The translations under genes and the position numbers were made by a program. Below, piece after piece: positions 34,593 through 44,543 of a DNA stretch of 64,000 bases. The notes below the pieces were generated by a model that was given only the letters and a program-made list of their open reading frames with translations, searched no databases and was not told the DNA's origin. The stretch comes from Mycobacterium botniense (lineage in GTDB: Bacteria > Actinomycetota > Actinomycetes > Mycobacteriales > Mycobacteriaceae). The DNA lies in the NCBI RefSeq assembly GCF_010723305.1, contig NZ_BLKW01000002.1, positions 1-64,000 on the forward strand, in the 5' to 3' direction. Within the stretch, counting starts at the first letter, position 1. Each line of letters begins with the position of its first letter.

Positions 34593-34807
34593 CAGTCCTC
34601 CTCGCACAAGGTCTCGCACAGGTTGATCGCGGCGTCGATCTGACGCCGCACGCCGGGGCTGATCGTCTTGTGGCCGGTATCCACCGCGACTCTGTAGCGG
34701 CCATGTGGACAGGTCCATACGGTGTGACTGCCTTTGCCGTCCCGCTTGGTGAAGCCCGCCTTCTTGAGCTGTCTGACGATTTCTCGGGTGGGTGCCGGCG
34801 CGATCAC
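34592..34807 (-). CDS. hicA: HicA-family mRNA interferase toxin
   Basis: A 71-aa protein from GTG 34807. It has the dsRBD-like HicA fold pattern: IVRQLKKAGFTKRDGKGSH with the catalytic His in GSHTVW, then ISPGVRRQIDAAI. HicA cleaves mRNA or tmRNA when not held by HicB. The promoter at 34814-34843 places the transcript start at the GTG itself, so it is probably leaderless. Located between the accessory block and integrase, it is likely expressed in the lysogen. Confidence 0.8.
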   Translation of the reverse strand: MIAPAPTREIVRQLKKAGFTKRDGKGSHTVWTCPHGRYRVAVDTGHKTISPGVRRQIDAAINLCETLCEED

Positions 34808-34813
34808 AACTCT

Positions 34814-34843
34814 AGTCTACCGCGCTAGACGATTTCTAGTCAA
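34814..34843 (-). promoter_or_regulatory. hicAB promoter with CTAGTC repeats
   Basis: Minus strand: -35 TTGACT (34838-34843), 18-base spacer, -10 TAGACT (34814-34819), six bases before the GTG of hicA. GACTAG overlaps both the -35 and the -10, and GTCTAG lies in the spacer, the same hexamer family as in the 31.7 kb operator region. Confidence 0.6.
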
Positions 34844-34887
34844 CCTTTATAGACATCTATTTATGCATTTCAACGACTGTCTCGAAA

Positions 34888-35979
34888 TCAGCGCTCCTGC
34901 TTTTCATGGCTATCCAACAGTTTGCCGATGGCGTCGGCGGCGGCTTGGGCGCTGCGCCGGTCAAGATGCCCGTACACGCCGACCGTGGTTTCGATCGACT
35001 CGTGTCCTAGATGCTGCTGCACGACCGGCAGCGGCACACCGGCCTGGATCAGCCACGACGCGCACGTGTGGCGCAGGTCGTGCACGCGGGGCCGTTTACC
35101 GATCCGCGGCTCGGCCCGGTCCAGGGCCGGCTGCCACACCCGCGGCTGGAACCCGTGGATTCGCACCGGGCCGCCGGAGCGGTTGACGAACAACCATTCG
35201 TGGCTGTAGTCGAGTTTGTCGAGCACCGACGCGGGCACGTTGATGGTGCGCACCGACCGCCTGGTTTTGGGCGGCCCGAGCTGGTAGCCGTGGCTGCCGC
35301 TGTACTTCCAGGCCCGCGTGATGCGCACCGTGTGCTCGGCGCGGTCGACGTCGCCGGGTTTGAGGGCGGTGGCCTCACCCCACCGGGCACCGGATGCGAC
35401 CAGGAATTCGACCATCGGCCGCCAAGGCTCGGTGACCTCGGCCAGCAGGACAGCGAATTCGTCGCGCGTGAGGAACACCATTTCTCGGCGCTGGCTGCGC
35501 GGCAGCCGCGCGCCGGCCGCCGGGTTGGCGGCCAGGTGACCGGCTTTGACGGCCGCCGACAACGCCGAGGACAGGAATCGCTGCTTGTTGGCGATCGTTT
35601 TCGCTGATCCGGTCATGCCGCGAATCCATCTACTGATGTCGCGGTCGGTCAGCTGAGACAGCGGTATGGCGCCGAGGGTGGGTGCGATGTCGTTGCGCAG
35701 GTAGGCGCGGTAGGCGTGCAGGGTGCTTGGCTGTACACCGGTGAGATGGTCGATGTGGTCGGCCACCCATTTCTCGACGGTCATCGCGGCGCGCGAGGGC
35801 CGGTCAATTTGGAGGACTTCCAGGGCGCGGGCAGCGCCGAGGGTTTCGATGAGCCGGCACAGTTCTTGGGCGTCTTTACGGCGGTCGAACGATGTGGAGG
35901 TCTCCACTCCGTCGAGCCGGTAGCGCACCTGGTAGTAGGTGCTGCCGTCGGCGCGGGCGCGGGGCCGGATGGTCGCCAT
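34888..35979 (-). CDS. int: Tyrosine site-specific integrase
   Basis: A 363-aa protein from ATG 35979 (MATIRPRARADGSTYYQV). It has an N-terminal arm-binding domain, a SAM-like core-binding domain (THLTGVQPSTLHAYRAYL-type helices, residues about 60-150) and the catalytic domain. The catalytic set is Arg in SGARWGEATAL, HDLRHTCASWL, GHESIETTVGVYGHLD with the nucleophilic Tyr. It lies 103 bases from the tRNA-Ala 3' end, the expected attP/attB geometry. A TAGAAT -10 element is at 35989-35994. Confidence 0.95.
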   Translation of the reverse strand: MATIRPRARADGSTYYQVRYRLDGVETSTSFDRRKDAQELCRLIETLGAARALEVLQIDRPSRAAMTVEKWVADHIDHLTGVQPSTLHAYRAYLRNDIAPTLGAIPLSQLTDRDISRWIRGMTGSAKTIANKQRFLSSALSAAVKAGHLAANPAAGARLPRSQRREMVFLTRDEFAVLLAEVTEPWRPMVEFLVASGARWGEATALKPGDVDRAEHTVRITRAWKYSGSHGYQLGPPKTRRSVRTINVPASVLDKLDYSHEWLFVNRSGGPVRIHGFQPRVWQPALDRAEPRIGKRPRVHDLRHTCASWLIQAGVPLPVVQQHLGHESIETTVGVYGHLDRRSAQAAADAIGKLLDSHEKQER

Positions 35980-35988
35980 GAACCAAGA

Positions 35989-36030
35989 ATTCTAGCCGCC
36001 CCGGATGTGGACGGGAATGTGGACGGGAAT
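35989..36030 (-). promoter_or_regulatory. Integrase promoter element and tandem 12-mer
   Basis: On the minus strand TAGAAT (35989-35994) sits nine bases before the integrase ATG. Upstream, GTGGACGGGAAT is repeated exactly in tandem at 36007-36018 and 36019-36030. The tandem 12-mer between integrase and the att core is well placed to be an integrase arm-type or excisionase site. Confidence 0.45.
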
Positions 36031-36078
36031 GTAGAGTCTTGGCTGTAAGCCTGTGACCTGCGGTTTTAGGCGGTGATT

Positions 36079-36120
36079 TGGTGGAGCTAACGGGACTCGA
36101 ACCCGTGACCCCCACACTGC
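36079..36120. other. Prophage attachment junction (approximate)
   Basis: The integrase gene faces the 3' half of tRNA-Ala, and phage sequence begins immediately beyond its CCA. The att core should therefore be part of the tRNA 3' half, kept intact by the phage copy. The exact core cannot be set because the second copy is left of the window. Confidence 0.6.
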
Positions 36121-36154
36121 CAGTGTGGTGCGCTACCAACTGCGCCATAGCCCC
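36079..36154 (-). tRNA. tRNA-Ala (GGC)
   Basis: Folds fully: acceptor GGGGCTA/TAGCTCC with the G3-U70 pair that marks alanine tRNAs. D-arm around GCGCAGTTGGTAGCGC, anticodon loop CTGGCAG (anticodon GGC), T-arm GGTTCGAGTCC, discriminator A and an encoded CCA (36079-36081). It is the integration target of the prophage. Confidence 0.97.
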
Positions 36155-36207
36155 AAATGGTGCCAATCGAAGCTACACCACCGGCGACGGCCCTTCAAAG
36201 TGGGCTT

Positions 36208-37469
36208 TCACGGCAGCTCTTCCTCCGCCTGAAACGGGAAAAGGCCCGGTATCGACCGGGGCACCACCCGCGTTTCCGGCGCCCGCATCCAGCTGGCGGC
36301 CGCCATCAGCAGGATGAGTCCGCTGATGGCGAAATCCCACCCGAAGCTCAGCCGCTCGGCGATCTGACCTACCGCTAACGACCCGACGATGGCACCCAGA
36401 TCACTCATCATCTGCACCGCCGCCACCGGGGTGCCGGCACGGGCTTCACGGCCCAGGATGTCGGCCACCGCGGCCTGCAGCGGTGACATGAAGATGCCCG
36501 TCATCGCACCGGTCAAGCACGCTGCCGCCAGAAACGCCGGCAACGAGGACACCTGACCCAGCGCGAAGGTCGCCACCCCCGATGCCGCCAGGCCGACGAT
36601 CAACAACGTGCGCCGCCCAACCCGGTCAGACAGATAGCCGCTGGGAATAACGGCGAAGGCATTCCCGACAGCAAATGTGGCAAGCACCACACCGATGACG
36701 CCAACGCCGCGGCCCATGACATCGGAGATGAACAGCGGCACCAGCGCAATGCGCAGCCCGAACGCCGACCAGCCGGTCGCGAAATTCGACAACAGCGCCG
36801 AGCGGTACGCGCGGTGCCGCAGGGCCTCTCGCATCGTCACCGCCGATCTGGTGAGCGGCGCGGGTGCGGCCAGCGCCGAACCCCGCAGGCTGTAGAACAG
36901 CACCACGGCCACACCCAGCAATGCCGCGCCGTAGAGAACGAACGGGGCAGTCAGCCCCCAGCCCGCCGTCAGGCTGCCGACGGCCGGGCCGCCGACGGCG
37001 CCCACCATGAACGAGGTGGTAAACATCCCGGCGATCCGGCCGCGCGCGTCAGGCGGGCTGATGTGGATCATCAGGCCCAACGCCGACACGAAAAACATTG
37101 TCGACCCGATACCGCTGAGCGCACGAAACACCAGCAACTGCCAGTAGCTCTGCGCGAATGCGCACCAGCCCGTGGACAACGCCACGACCAGCAAACCACC
37201 GATGTAGATCCGTCGCTCACCCAATCGCTGTACCAGCAGGCCGCTCATCGGCGCAAAACATAAGCGAGCCAGCGAAAATACGGTGATAACAAATGTCACC
37301 GCATTAATGCTCACCCCGAAAGTACGCGCATACGACGGCAGTACCGGCGAAATTACGCCGTAGCCCAGGGCGATCATGACGTTCGCCGAGCTGAGGATCC
37401 AGGCTTCGCGAGGCAGTCGCGCAGCACCACAGCCGCGGCCCCCCGGGCGGGCGCGGCGGAGGGAGAAGG

Positions 37470-37473
<4 letters not shown>
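36208..37473 (-). CDS. Major facilitator superfamily transporter
   Basis: A 421-aa membrane protein with about 12 hydrophobic helices. The loop 2-3 motif [16 protein letters not shown] and the repeat after helix 8 [16 protein letters not shown] are classic MFS drug/proton antiporter signatures. It starts at GTG 37473, overlapping the pgm stop (GTGA), so it is co-transcribed with pgm. Substrate unknown; sugar or drug export are both possible. Confidence 0.85.
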
Positions 37474-39104
<1,631 letters not shown>

Positions 39105-39282
39105 GGCCTTAATTCTGCCCGCGTCTGATCGACGACGCCCCGATACACTCCGGCAGGTGAATCCGGCCGCGCGGGCTGGCGGGTGGCAGCCGGCGAGCAC
39201 CAACGGCTGCTGCTGGGGTTGCCCCCGCGCCGATCCGACCCGGGTAGCGCCCTGCGGTGGGACTGCGCGGCGCGGCCGGCAA
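39105..39282. other. Intergenic gap, no gene seen
   Basis: GC-rich, with no convincing frame, hairpin or promoter beyond being upstream of pgm. A plus-strand GTG frame starting at 39156 has no recognisable content. Confidence 0.4.
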
Positions 39283-39912
39283 TCACGTCTCGCGCAGTCG
39301 CGGGATGTCCTCGGGTGAGCGCAGCAAGGCATAAAGCGCCATCCGGCGATTGGGCATGTCGTGTTCGCCCAGGAACACACAACCCCCACGCTCGCAGGCC
39401 CGGCGGGCCATCGCGTTGCGATGGTCCGGGTCGAACATCACGCGGCGGCAGCGGGGTTCCAGACCGAGCAAGCAGGCAACGAAAATCGGCTGCATGCGCC
39501 GGACGATGCCCGTGTTCGTGACCGCCGGGTCGGCAAATGCGATGTGCAAACCCAGATCATACGGATCGGCCTCGTATCGGGTTGCAATCAAATCCTTTGC
39601 AGCCCTGTATAACTCGAGATACACGATATCTTTGCCGTTGATGCTGCCGATGAACGGCCGCGTATAGCTGCCCGCCAGTTGAGCGGTCAGGTAGCGGTGC
39701 CACTTCGACACCGGCCACGGGTATTCCCACGTCTCGACCAGATGCGGGCGGTTCATCCACTCGGCGATCATCTGCGCGTCGGCGGCGGGATCCGCCACAC
39801 GCAACGCGTACGGTTCGGGCAGCTGCAGCGCCGTCGGCGGCGGGGGGACGTTACGGACTTCGTCGGAGATAGTGGTCAGTTCCCGCGGCAGGATCGGCTC
39901 ATCGTCGGTCAT
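39283..39912 (-). CDS. GNAT N-acyltransferase, MbtK-like
   Basis: A 209-aa protein ([18 protein letters not shown]). The core closely resembles mycobacterial Mbt[87 protein letters not shown]. MbtK acylates the lysine side chain of mycobactin (established). No other mycobactin gene is nearby, so this may be a paralogue acting on another amine or hydroxamate. A decayed oxidoreductase gene overlaps its start. Confidence 0.8.
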   Translation of the reverse strand: MTDDEPILPRELTTISDEVRNVPPPPTALQLPEPYALRVADPAADAQMIAEWMNRPHLVETWEYPWPVSKWHRYLTAQLAGSYTRPFIGSINGKDIVYLELYRAAKDLIATRYEADPYDLGLHIAFADPAVTNTGIVRRMQPIFVACLLGLEPRCRRVMFDPDHRNAMARRACERGGCVFLGEHDMPNRRMALYALLRSPEDIPRLRET

Positions 39913-40380
39913 GGCAACGGCGAGCCTACCGAACCCGATGCGCTAGCTCCTGGCTTGGCAGCGTGCTCATCCATCGGTCGGCCAGCGCCGACACCCAGTC
40001 GCTCGCGGTCTCCGGCCGACCCGGCGCACCGCTGCTCCAGCCTGCGGACCCGCTCACCCACCGCCGCGACGGAATCGAGATTGAACCCGTACCAGCCGTC
40101 ACCCCACACCACCACGCGGCACAGTGCCGCATCGCTGTCGTCCCCACCACAACCGGGATCCGCCGCCCGCGCACCGGTTTGGGGTTGACGCGGATTGAGT
40201 CGAAACCGATGGACTCCCCGTGACACGAGGTGACGTCGTCGCGCCACGGCGACGTCGTCGGTGCTGCGCGCTCCGCGGGCGCTCAAACGGCATCCCAAGC
40301 GCGTCGAACTCTTCGCGGCACCACCCGATGCCCAGCGCATGCCAGCCGCATCCGATGACGGGTCGCATCGCCGCCGGCAT
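39909..40380 (-). pseudogene. F420-dependent LLM-class oxidoreductase remnant
   Basis: Fragments in different frames read as one luciferase-like monooxygenase: IGCGWHALGIGWCREEFDAL with MPFERP. Then, after a change of frame and apparent loss of the central barrel, PVRGRRIPVVVGTTAMRH and GDGWYGFNLDSVAAVGER. The GWCREEF and GDGWYGF motifs are diagnostic of the family. Active-site regions are missing, so it is inactive. M. tuberculosis has a short LLM-type gene (Rv3072c) next to its DUF488 gene, so this is probably a decayed orthologue. Confidence 0.7.
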
Positions 40381-40400
40381 CGCCGAGACCGGGGCGGTTT

Positions 40401-40754
40401 TCAGCGCTTTTTCAGCAGCTTCGCCAACGCCGCTGCCTGACTGATGTCCAGGTCGCGGGTGGCGGTCACCAAAGTCACGGCACCGCGTCTGCTCAACGCG
40501 CGCAGATCCTCGAGTGCCGGGTTGCCCTGAAGCTCCTTCTCATAGCGCGCGGCGAACTCGTCGAACCGCTCGGGTTGGTGGTTGTACCACTCCCGCAGCT
40601 GCTTGGACGGTGCGACATCTTTGAGCCATGTCCCCACTCGCGGGTCACCCCTGCGGAATCCCCGCGGCCACACCCGATCCACCAAGACGCGTTCGCCCTC
40701 ATCAGGACCGGGGTCGTCATAAACCCGGGCCACCCGGATCCGGCTGGCGCCCAT
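40401..40754 (-). CDS. DUF488 family protein
   Basis: A 117-aa protein from ATG 40754 (MGASRIRVARVYDDPGP). DUF488 signatures: RVLVDRVWPRGFRRGD, WLKDVAPSKQLREWYNH, RFDEFAARYEKEL and VTLVTATRDLDISQA. The fold is compact alpha/beta of unknown biochemical role. It matches the M. tuberculosis Rv3073c type in size and neighbourhood. Confidence 0.85.
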   Translation of the reverse strand: MGASRIRVARVYDDPGPDEGERVLVDRVWPRGFRRGDPRVGTWLKDVAPSKQLREWYNHQPERFDEFAARYEKELQGNPALEDLRALSRRGAVTLVTATRDLDISQAAALAKLLKKR

Positions 40755-41179
40755 AGAGCCAGGGTAGCGCCGATACCAGCAGGCCCCGCGGTGATGCGTT
40801 CCGGCGGGGCAGGATCCACCCCGCTGCAACCCGAACCGCATCCAGTCCGGGTCGCTCGCGCCGGCGACGTCGTTGGGAAAGTTGTTGGGAAAGTGATCAG
40901 TAATCCGGTGGATGCACCAGCCATGCTCGATCAGCCTGAACGTCAGGTTCTTTCCGAGACTGCGGTCGACAAAGAACTCCAGGAATGGATCAGGCTGCTT
41001 GCCTCAGGCCCACCCGGATACTCGTCTGCAACAACCGCCAACGGCTTAGCCGACACCCAAAGATCGGTGACGGCACGCATGGTAGTTGGTTGCGCTCGGC
41101 GGCGGGCGCACCCCCGCCGGAGCTGGGATCAATGACGCGGGCGCGTCGTGGCTGCTGGGCAATCGCAGCGGTGATTTGG
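40755..41179. other. Intergenic gap, no convincing gene
   Basis: 425 bases between the DUF488 and ferritin-like genes. A tandem GTTGGGAAA repeat lies around 40873-40890. A plus-strand frame around 40900-41130 (MLDQPERQVLSETAVDKEL) is open but has no start context or known family. Nothing else seen. Confidence 0.4.
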
Positions 41180-42004
41180 TCAGGGGTGAGCGGCGAGGAA
41201 AGTCTCGTTCGACAGGCCGGCAGTGAGCTCCTCGACGTCGAAGGGCCGGCCGAGACGGGCATGCAACGCCTCGGGATCGGTGAGCAGGCTGATCTCGGCG
41301 GCCTGACGAGCGAACAGCCGTCCGAAACGCGGGTAGAGCCAACGCATCATCGCCCGCTCCGCCGGGGTGCAGCAGGCGGCGCAGTAGCCGACGTGGCCTA
41401 CCTCGTCGGTGAGGATCTCGCTGTAGAGTCGCTCGATGCGGGCGGCGACTTCGGGTTCGTCGGCGAATAACTCGACACCGACCCGGCGCAACTCGTCGAA
41501 CATGACGCAGCCCGCCATTTCCGCCGCGCCCACGAACGCGAACCTGATTCGCTCGGGCAGAAATACGTTGATCTTGACGAACTGGCGCATTACCGGCGGC
41601 GGCACAACGACCTGGAACGGCAGACCGAAAATGTCGAGTACGTAGGCCAGCAGGCGGGTGTGATAGTGCTCCTCGAGCGCCACGTAGACCCGCTCGGGTG
41701 GCTGGTCGTCGCCGCCGATGCGCCCGTAGGTCTCTCCCAAGTCCACACCGAACCGCTCTGCCTGGTTCAGCTTGGCGGTGGCCAACAAAAACAGCATCTG
41801 CCGGTCGAGGCCTGGCTCGGGTCGGCGGCGGCGGAGGTTCCGCATGAATACCGCCCGATCGATGGACCGGGCCGAGCGGATAGGGTCAGCCTCCAACGCT
41901 GCGAAGAATGCCTCGCGGCCGGCAAGGCGCCGATGCAGCAGATCGGCGTCGCCGTCACGCCGCGCTAGGTAGGCGCGGTAGCCCTCAATACCCAAGCCGT
42001 TCAT
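41180..42004 (-). CDS. Ferritin-like superfamily (diiron-type) protein
   Basis: A 274-aa helical protein from ATG 42004. Two carboxylate/histidine pairs are visible: ALEEHYHTRLLAYVLDIF (E-x2-H) and YSEILTDEVGHVGYCAAC (E-x4-E-x2-H). These are the metal ligands of ferritin-like diiron oxygenases such as the AurF group. Substrate unknown. It follows a TetR gene with ATGA overlap, so the regulator probably controls it in response to a small molecule. Confidence 0.7.
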   Translation of the reverse strand: MNGLGIEGYRAYLARRDGDADLLHRRLAGREAFFAALEADPIRSARSIDRAVFMRNLRRRRPEPGLDRQMLFLLATAKLNQAERFGVDLGETYGRIGGDDQPPERVYVALEEHYHTRLLAYVLDIFGLPFQVVVPPPVMRQFVKINVFLPERIRFAFVGAAEMAGCVMFDELRRVGVELFADEPEVAARIERLYSEILTDEVGHVGYCAACCTPAERAMMRWLYPRFGRLFARQAAEISLLTDPEALHARLGRPFDVEELTAGLSNETFLAAHP

Positions 42005-42648
42005 CGTGTCTCCATTCCGTGAACGATCGTCAGCACGTACCGGTCCAACAGTGCTCCCCGCGCCCCAGACGCCGTCGCACCGGTGGCCAGCAACGCGAAT
42101 AGCCCGGTGAGGAAGAGCGTTCCGAGTTCAGCCGCGTCTGCGTCTGGAGCCACCCGGCCTGCAGTTTGCGCTTCGGCGATCGCGGCGATCACGAATTCAG
42201 CCAGCGGATGCTCACCCACCTCGTCGTCAACCGGCCGCATCGCGGAGAAGTGCAACCCCAACATGTCCCGGAAGATCACCGGGCCCAGCCGCTGCTCCGC
42301 GTCGAGCACCTGGCGCACCAGCAGCCTCAGCACCGACACCAGATCCACCGGCCTGGTCGTTGTGGTGCCGAGCTTGGCCACGATTCTGGCTTCCTCCGCC
42401 CGCTCCAACTCGACCAGGACGTGCTCCTTGGTCGGAAAGTGGAAGTAGAACGTTCCCCGTGACACTCCCGCCGCTGCAGCGATGGCGCTGATGTCCGCGC
42501 CCGCCAATCCAGACCGGCTGATCTCGGCCACCGCGGCGTCGAATAGACGAGCCCGCGTCTGGAGCCGCTGCGCGTCCCTTACCCGGACAACCGACGAACG
42601 AGCTTCGGTGGTGGATATCTGCGCGGGCACGCTGGTACGGTAGCGCAT
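42001..42648 (-). CDS. TetR-family transcription regulator
   Basis: A 215-aa protein. The N-terminal TetR HTH is LFDAAVAEISRSGLAGADI, then AAAAGVSRGTFYFHFPTKE (residues about 35-80); a helical ligand-binding domain follows. It is translationally coupled to the diiron protein. Autoregulation from the region upstream of 42648 is likely, but that DNA is bounded by an IS21 end about 75 bases away. Confidence 0.85.
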   Translation of the reverse strand: MRYRTSVPAQISTTEARSSVVRVRDAQRLQTRARLFDAAVAEISRSGLAGADISAIAAAAGVSRGTFYFHFPTKEHVLVELERAEEARIVAKLGTTTTRPVDLVSVLRLLVRQVLDAEQRLGPVIFRDMLGLHFSAMRPVDDEVGEHPLAEFVIAAIAEAQTAGRVAPDADAAELGTLFLTGLFALLATGATASGARGALLDRYVLTIVHGMETR

Positions 42649-43037
42649 TCGCTGACAGGCGTCAATGACGGTCGTCAGCGAGTGTCCCCGTTCCCGGCGA
42701 CCGCCCGGCGTGTTTCAGCTACTTTGAGCGCGTGGCCGACGGCGGTGCCTCACCAATTTTGAGCGCGTAGCCCAAGAGGCTTGCCCGGCATGGAGGGCAA
42801 GATCGACAGGGCCGCACGACGATTAGGTGACTAACAAACTGCGAGGTCAGTACCACACGGCGTCGACGGCGGATAAGGGCAAGATTCGGGACCGGGTGGT
42901 GGCATTACGGGGATGGGCCGCTCGACGGCCCGGCGGATGCTGACCGGTCCGATGAGGCCGACGATAAGCGACGTATTGCTAACCGCGCCAACAGTGTTGG
43001 CCAGGATTGGGCATTTGAGAGGACGCTGCTGCGGCCC

Positions 43038-43697
43038 GTGCCGGACGAGCAGTTCGACACCGCGCTGACCCTGACGCCGCGGGTGGACCGCTACGCGCAG
43101 GTGATGGTGCGCTGCAATCAATACAGCGTGCCGACCCGGTTCATCGGGCATCGGCTGCGGGTCAAGCTGTCGGCCTCGGCGGTCACCGTCTATGACCGTT
43201 CCACGGTGGTGGCCCGGCATCAGCGCGCGATCGGCAAGGGCGCCAAAGTCCTCGATTTGGATCACTATCTGGAAATCCTGCACCGCAAACCCGGTGCCTT
43301 GCCTGGGGCGACCGCGTTGGCCCAGGCCCGCGCCGCCAAGGCGTTCACCGCCACCCACGACGCTTTTTGGGCCGCCGCCCGGAAAGCCCACGGCGACGCG
43401 GGAGGAACCCGCACGCTGGTGGAGGTGCTGCTGCTGCACCGCCACCTTGAGCGCGCCGACGTGCTGGCCGGCATCAGCGCGGCGCTGTCGGTCGGCTCCA
43501 CCAGCCCCGACGTGGTGGCCCTGGAAGCCCGCAAGGCCGCCGAACGGCGCGGCGCGGCATCCGGTCCAGATGGCTTCGACCGCGACGGCCGGGTGGTCAT
43601 TCTGGCCGAGCATCGCCCCGCCCTGCTCGACGATGAGCGTCCACTACCGTCGGTTCACAAATACGACACCCTCCTGCTGCGGGCCGAGACCTCATGA
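43038..43697 (+). pseudogene. istA: IstA transposase, C-terminal part only
   Basis: A 219-codon frame (MPDEQFDTALTLTPRVDR) covering the C-terminal beta domain of IS21-type IstA (RCNQYSVPTRFIGHRLRVK, TVYDRSTVVARHQRAIGKG) and the linker to IstB. The N-terminal HTH and DDE catalytic core are absent; 42840-43037 has only weak fragments in other frames. Transposition-incompetent by itself. Overlaps istB as ATGA. Confidence 0.8.
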
Positions 43698-44473
43698 CCC
43701 GCCGCCGCCAGGTCACCGAGCAGGCCGCCACCGCAGCGATCGAGCAGGGCTGCCGGATGCTGCGCCTTCCCACCATTCGGGACCGGTTCACCGAAATCGC
43801 CGACGCCGCCGAACGCGAACACATGACCTACCTCGGGTTTCTATCTGAGCTGGTGATCGCCGAATGCGACGACCGCACCCGCCGCCGTGCCGAACGCCGC
43901 ACCCGCGACGCTGGGTTTCCCCGACCAAAACGGTTGGAGGAGTTCTCTTTTGACGCCAACCCGGCCATCAACCCCGCGGTCATCGGGCAACTGGCCACCT
44001 GCGACTGGGTCAAAGCCGGACATCCGCTCTGTTTGATCGGCGACTCCGGCACCGGCAAGACACATCTGCTCATCGCGCTGGGCACCCTGGCCGCCGAAGC
44101 CGGCTACCGGGTCCGCTACACATTGGCCAGCAAGCTGGTCAATGAACTGGTCGAAGCCTCCGACGACAAGCAGCTGACCAAGCTGATCAACCGCTATGGC
44201 CGCGTCGATTTAATCCTGGTAGACGAGCTGGGCTACCTGCACCTGGACCGGCGCGGCGCCGAACTGCTGTTCCAAGTTCTCACCGAACGCGAAGAGCGCT
44301 CGGCCATCGCGATCGCCTCCAACGAGCCATTCTCCTCGTGGACAAAGACATTCACCGATCCCCGGCTCTGCGCCGCCATTGTGGATCGTTTGACGTTCGC
44401 CGGGCAGATCATCGAAACCGGCAGCACCTCCTACCGGCTCGCCCACGCCCGCAACACCCGCCCCGCGCGCTAA
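43694..44473 (+). CDS. istB: IstB transposition ATPase
   Basis: A 259-aa AAA+ helper of IS21 transposition. Walker A is GDSGTGKTHLL, Walker B is LILVDELGYLHLD, sensor IASNEPFSSWTKTF, C-terminal DRLTFAGQIIETG. The N-terminal helical domain (LRLPTIRDRFTEIADAAER) recruits IstA. Complete, but its istA partner is truncated, so it could act only in trans. Confidence 0.9.
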   Translation: MTRRRQVTEQAATAAIEQGCRMLRLPTIRDRFTEIADAAEREHMTYLGFLSELVIAECDDRTRRRAERRTRDAGFPRPKRLEEFSFDANPAINPAVIGQLATCDWVKAGHPLCLIGDSGTGKTHLLIALGTLAAEAGYRVRYTLASKLVNELVEASDDKQLTKLINRYGRVDLILVDELGYLHLDRRGAELLFQVLTEREERSAIAIASNEPFSSWTKTFTDPRLCAAIVDRLTFAGQIIETGSTSYRLAHARNTRPAR

Positions 44474-44543
44474 CCGGTGGGGCCACTTCAAGCTGGGCGG
44501 ATTCCAGTGAACGTCGCAACACCAAGGCTCTGCGGAGGTTGCG

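Larger units (their letters stand above)
1..36104. mobile_element. Prophage (left part cut by window edge), integrated at tRNA-Ala
   Basis: A contiguous phage genome: tyrosine integrase beside a tRNA 3' end, a divergent immunity-like region, an overlapped early operon, replication genes, then HNH, terminase, portal, protease, capsid, connector, tail tube, chaperone, tape measure and minor tail genes in canonical siphovirus order. Except for one plus-strand block (31873-34101) all genes point left. The right junction must lie within the tRNA 3' half (about 36079-36120). Lysis genes and the other attachment site are not in the window and should be to the left. Early and packaging genes are open; most virion genes left of 14 kb change reading frame. 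Confidence 0.95.
42722..44494 (+). mobile_element. IS21-family element remnant (truncated istA, intact istB)
   Basis: The left end shows two copies of TTGAGCGCGT (42724-42733 and 42759-42768), like the repeated terminal sequences of IS21. Only the C-terminal part of istA and complete istB remain. The right-end motif GGGGCCACTTCAAG (about 44479-44492) recurs as GGGGCCAGTTCAAG at about 46160-46173, beyond the IS30 copy, so the IS30 element probably inserted in the IS21 right terminus. Exact ends cannot be fixed. Confidence 0.65.

Noticed and set aside
35876-36166. Minus-strand frame reading GAMAQLVAHHTGS through the tRNA
   Set aside because: This is the familiar false translation of a tRNA gene; the DNA folds as tRNA-Ala.
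40575-41135. A 186-codon plus-strand frame overlapping the DUF488 gene
   Set aside because: The first half is antisense to DUF488 and the rest has no start context or recognisable family.
42831-43613. A 260-codon minus-strand frame
   Set aside because: Antisense to the istA C-terminal part, with no motif or start context.
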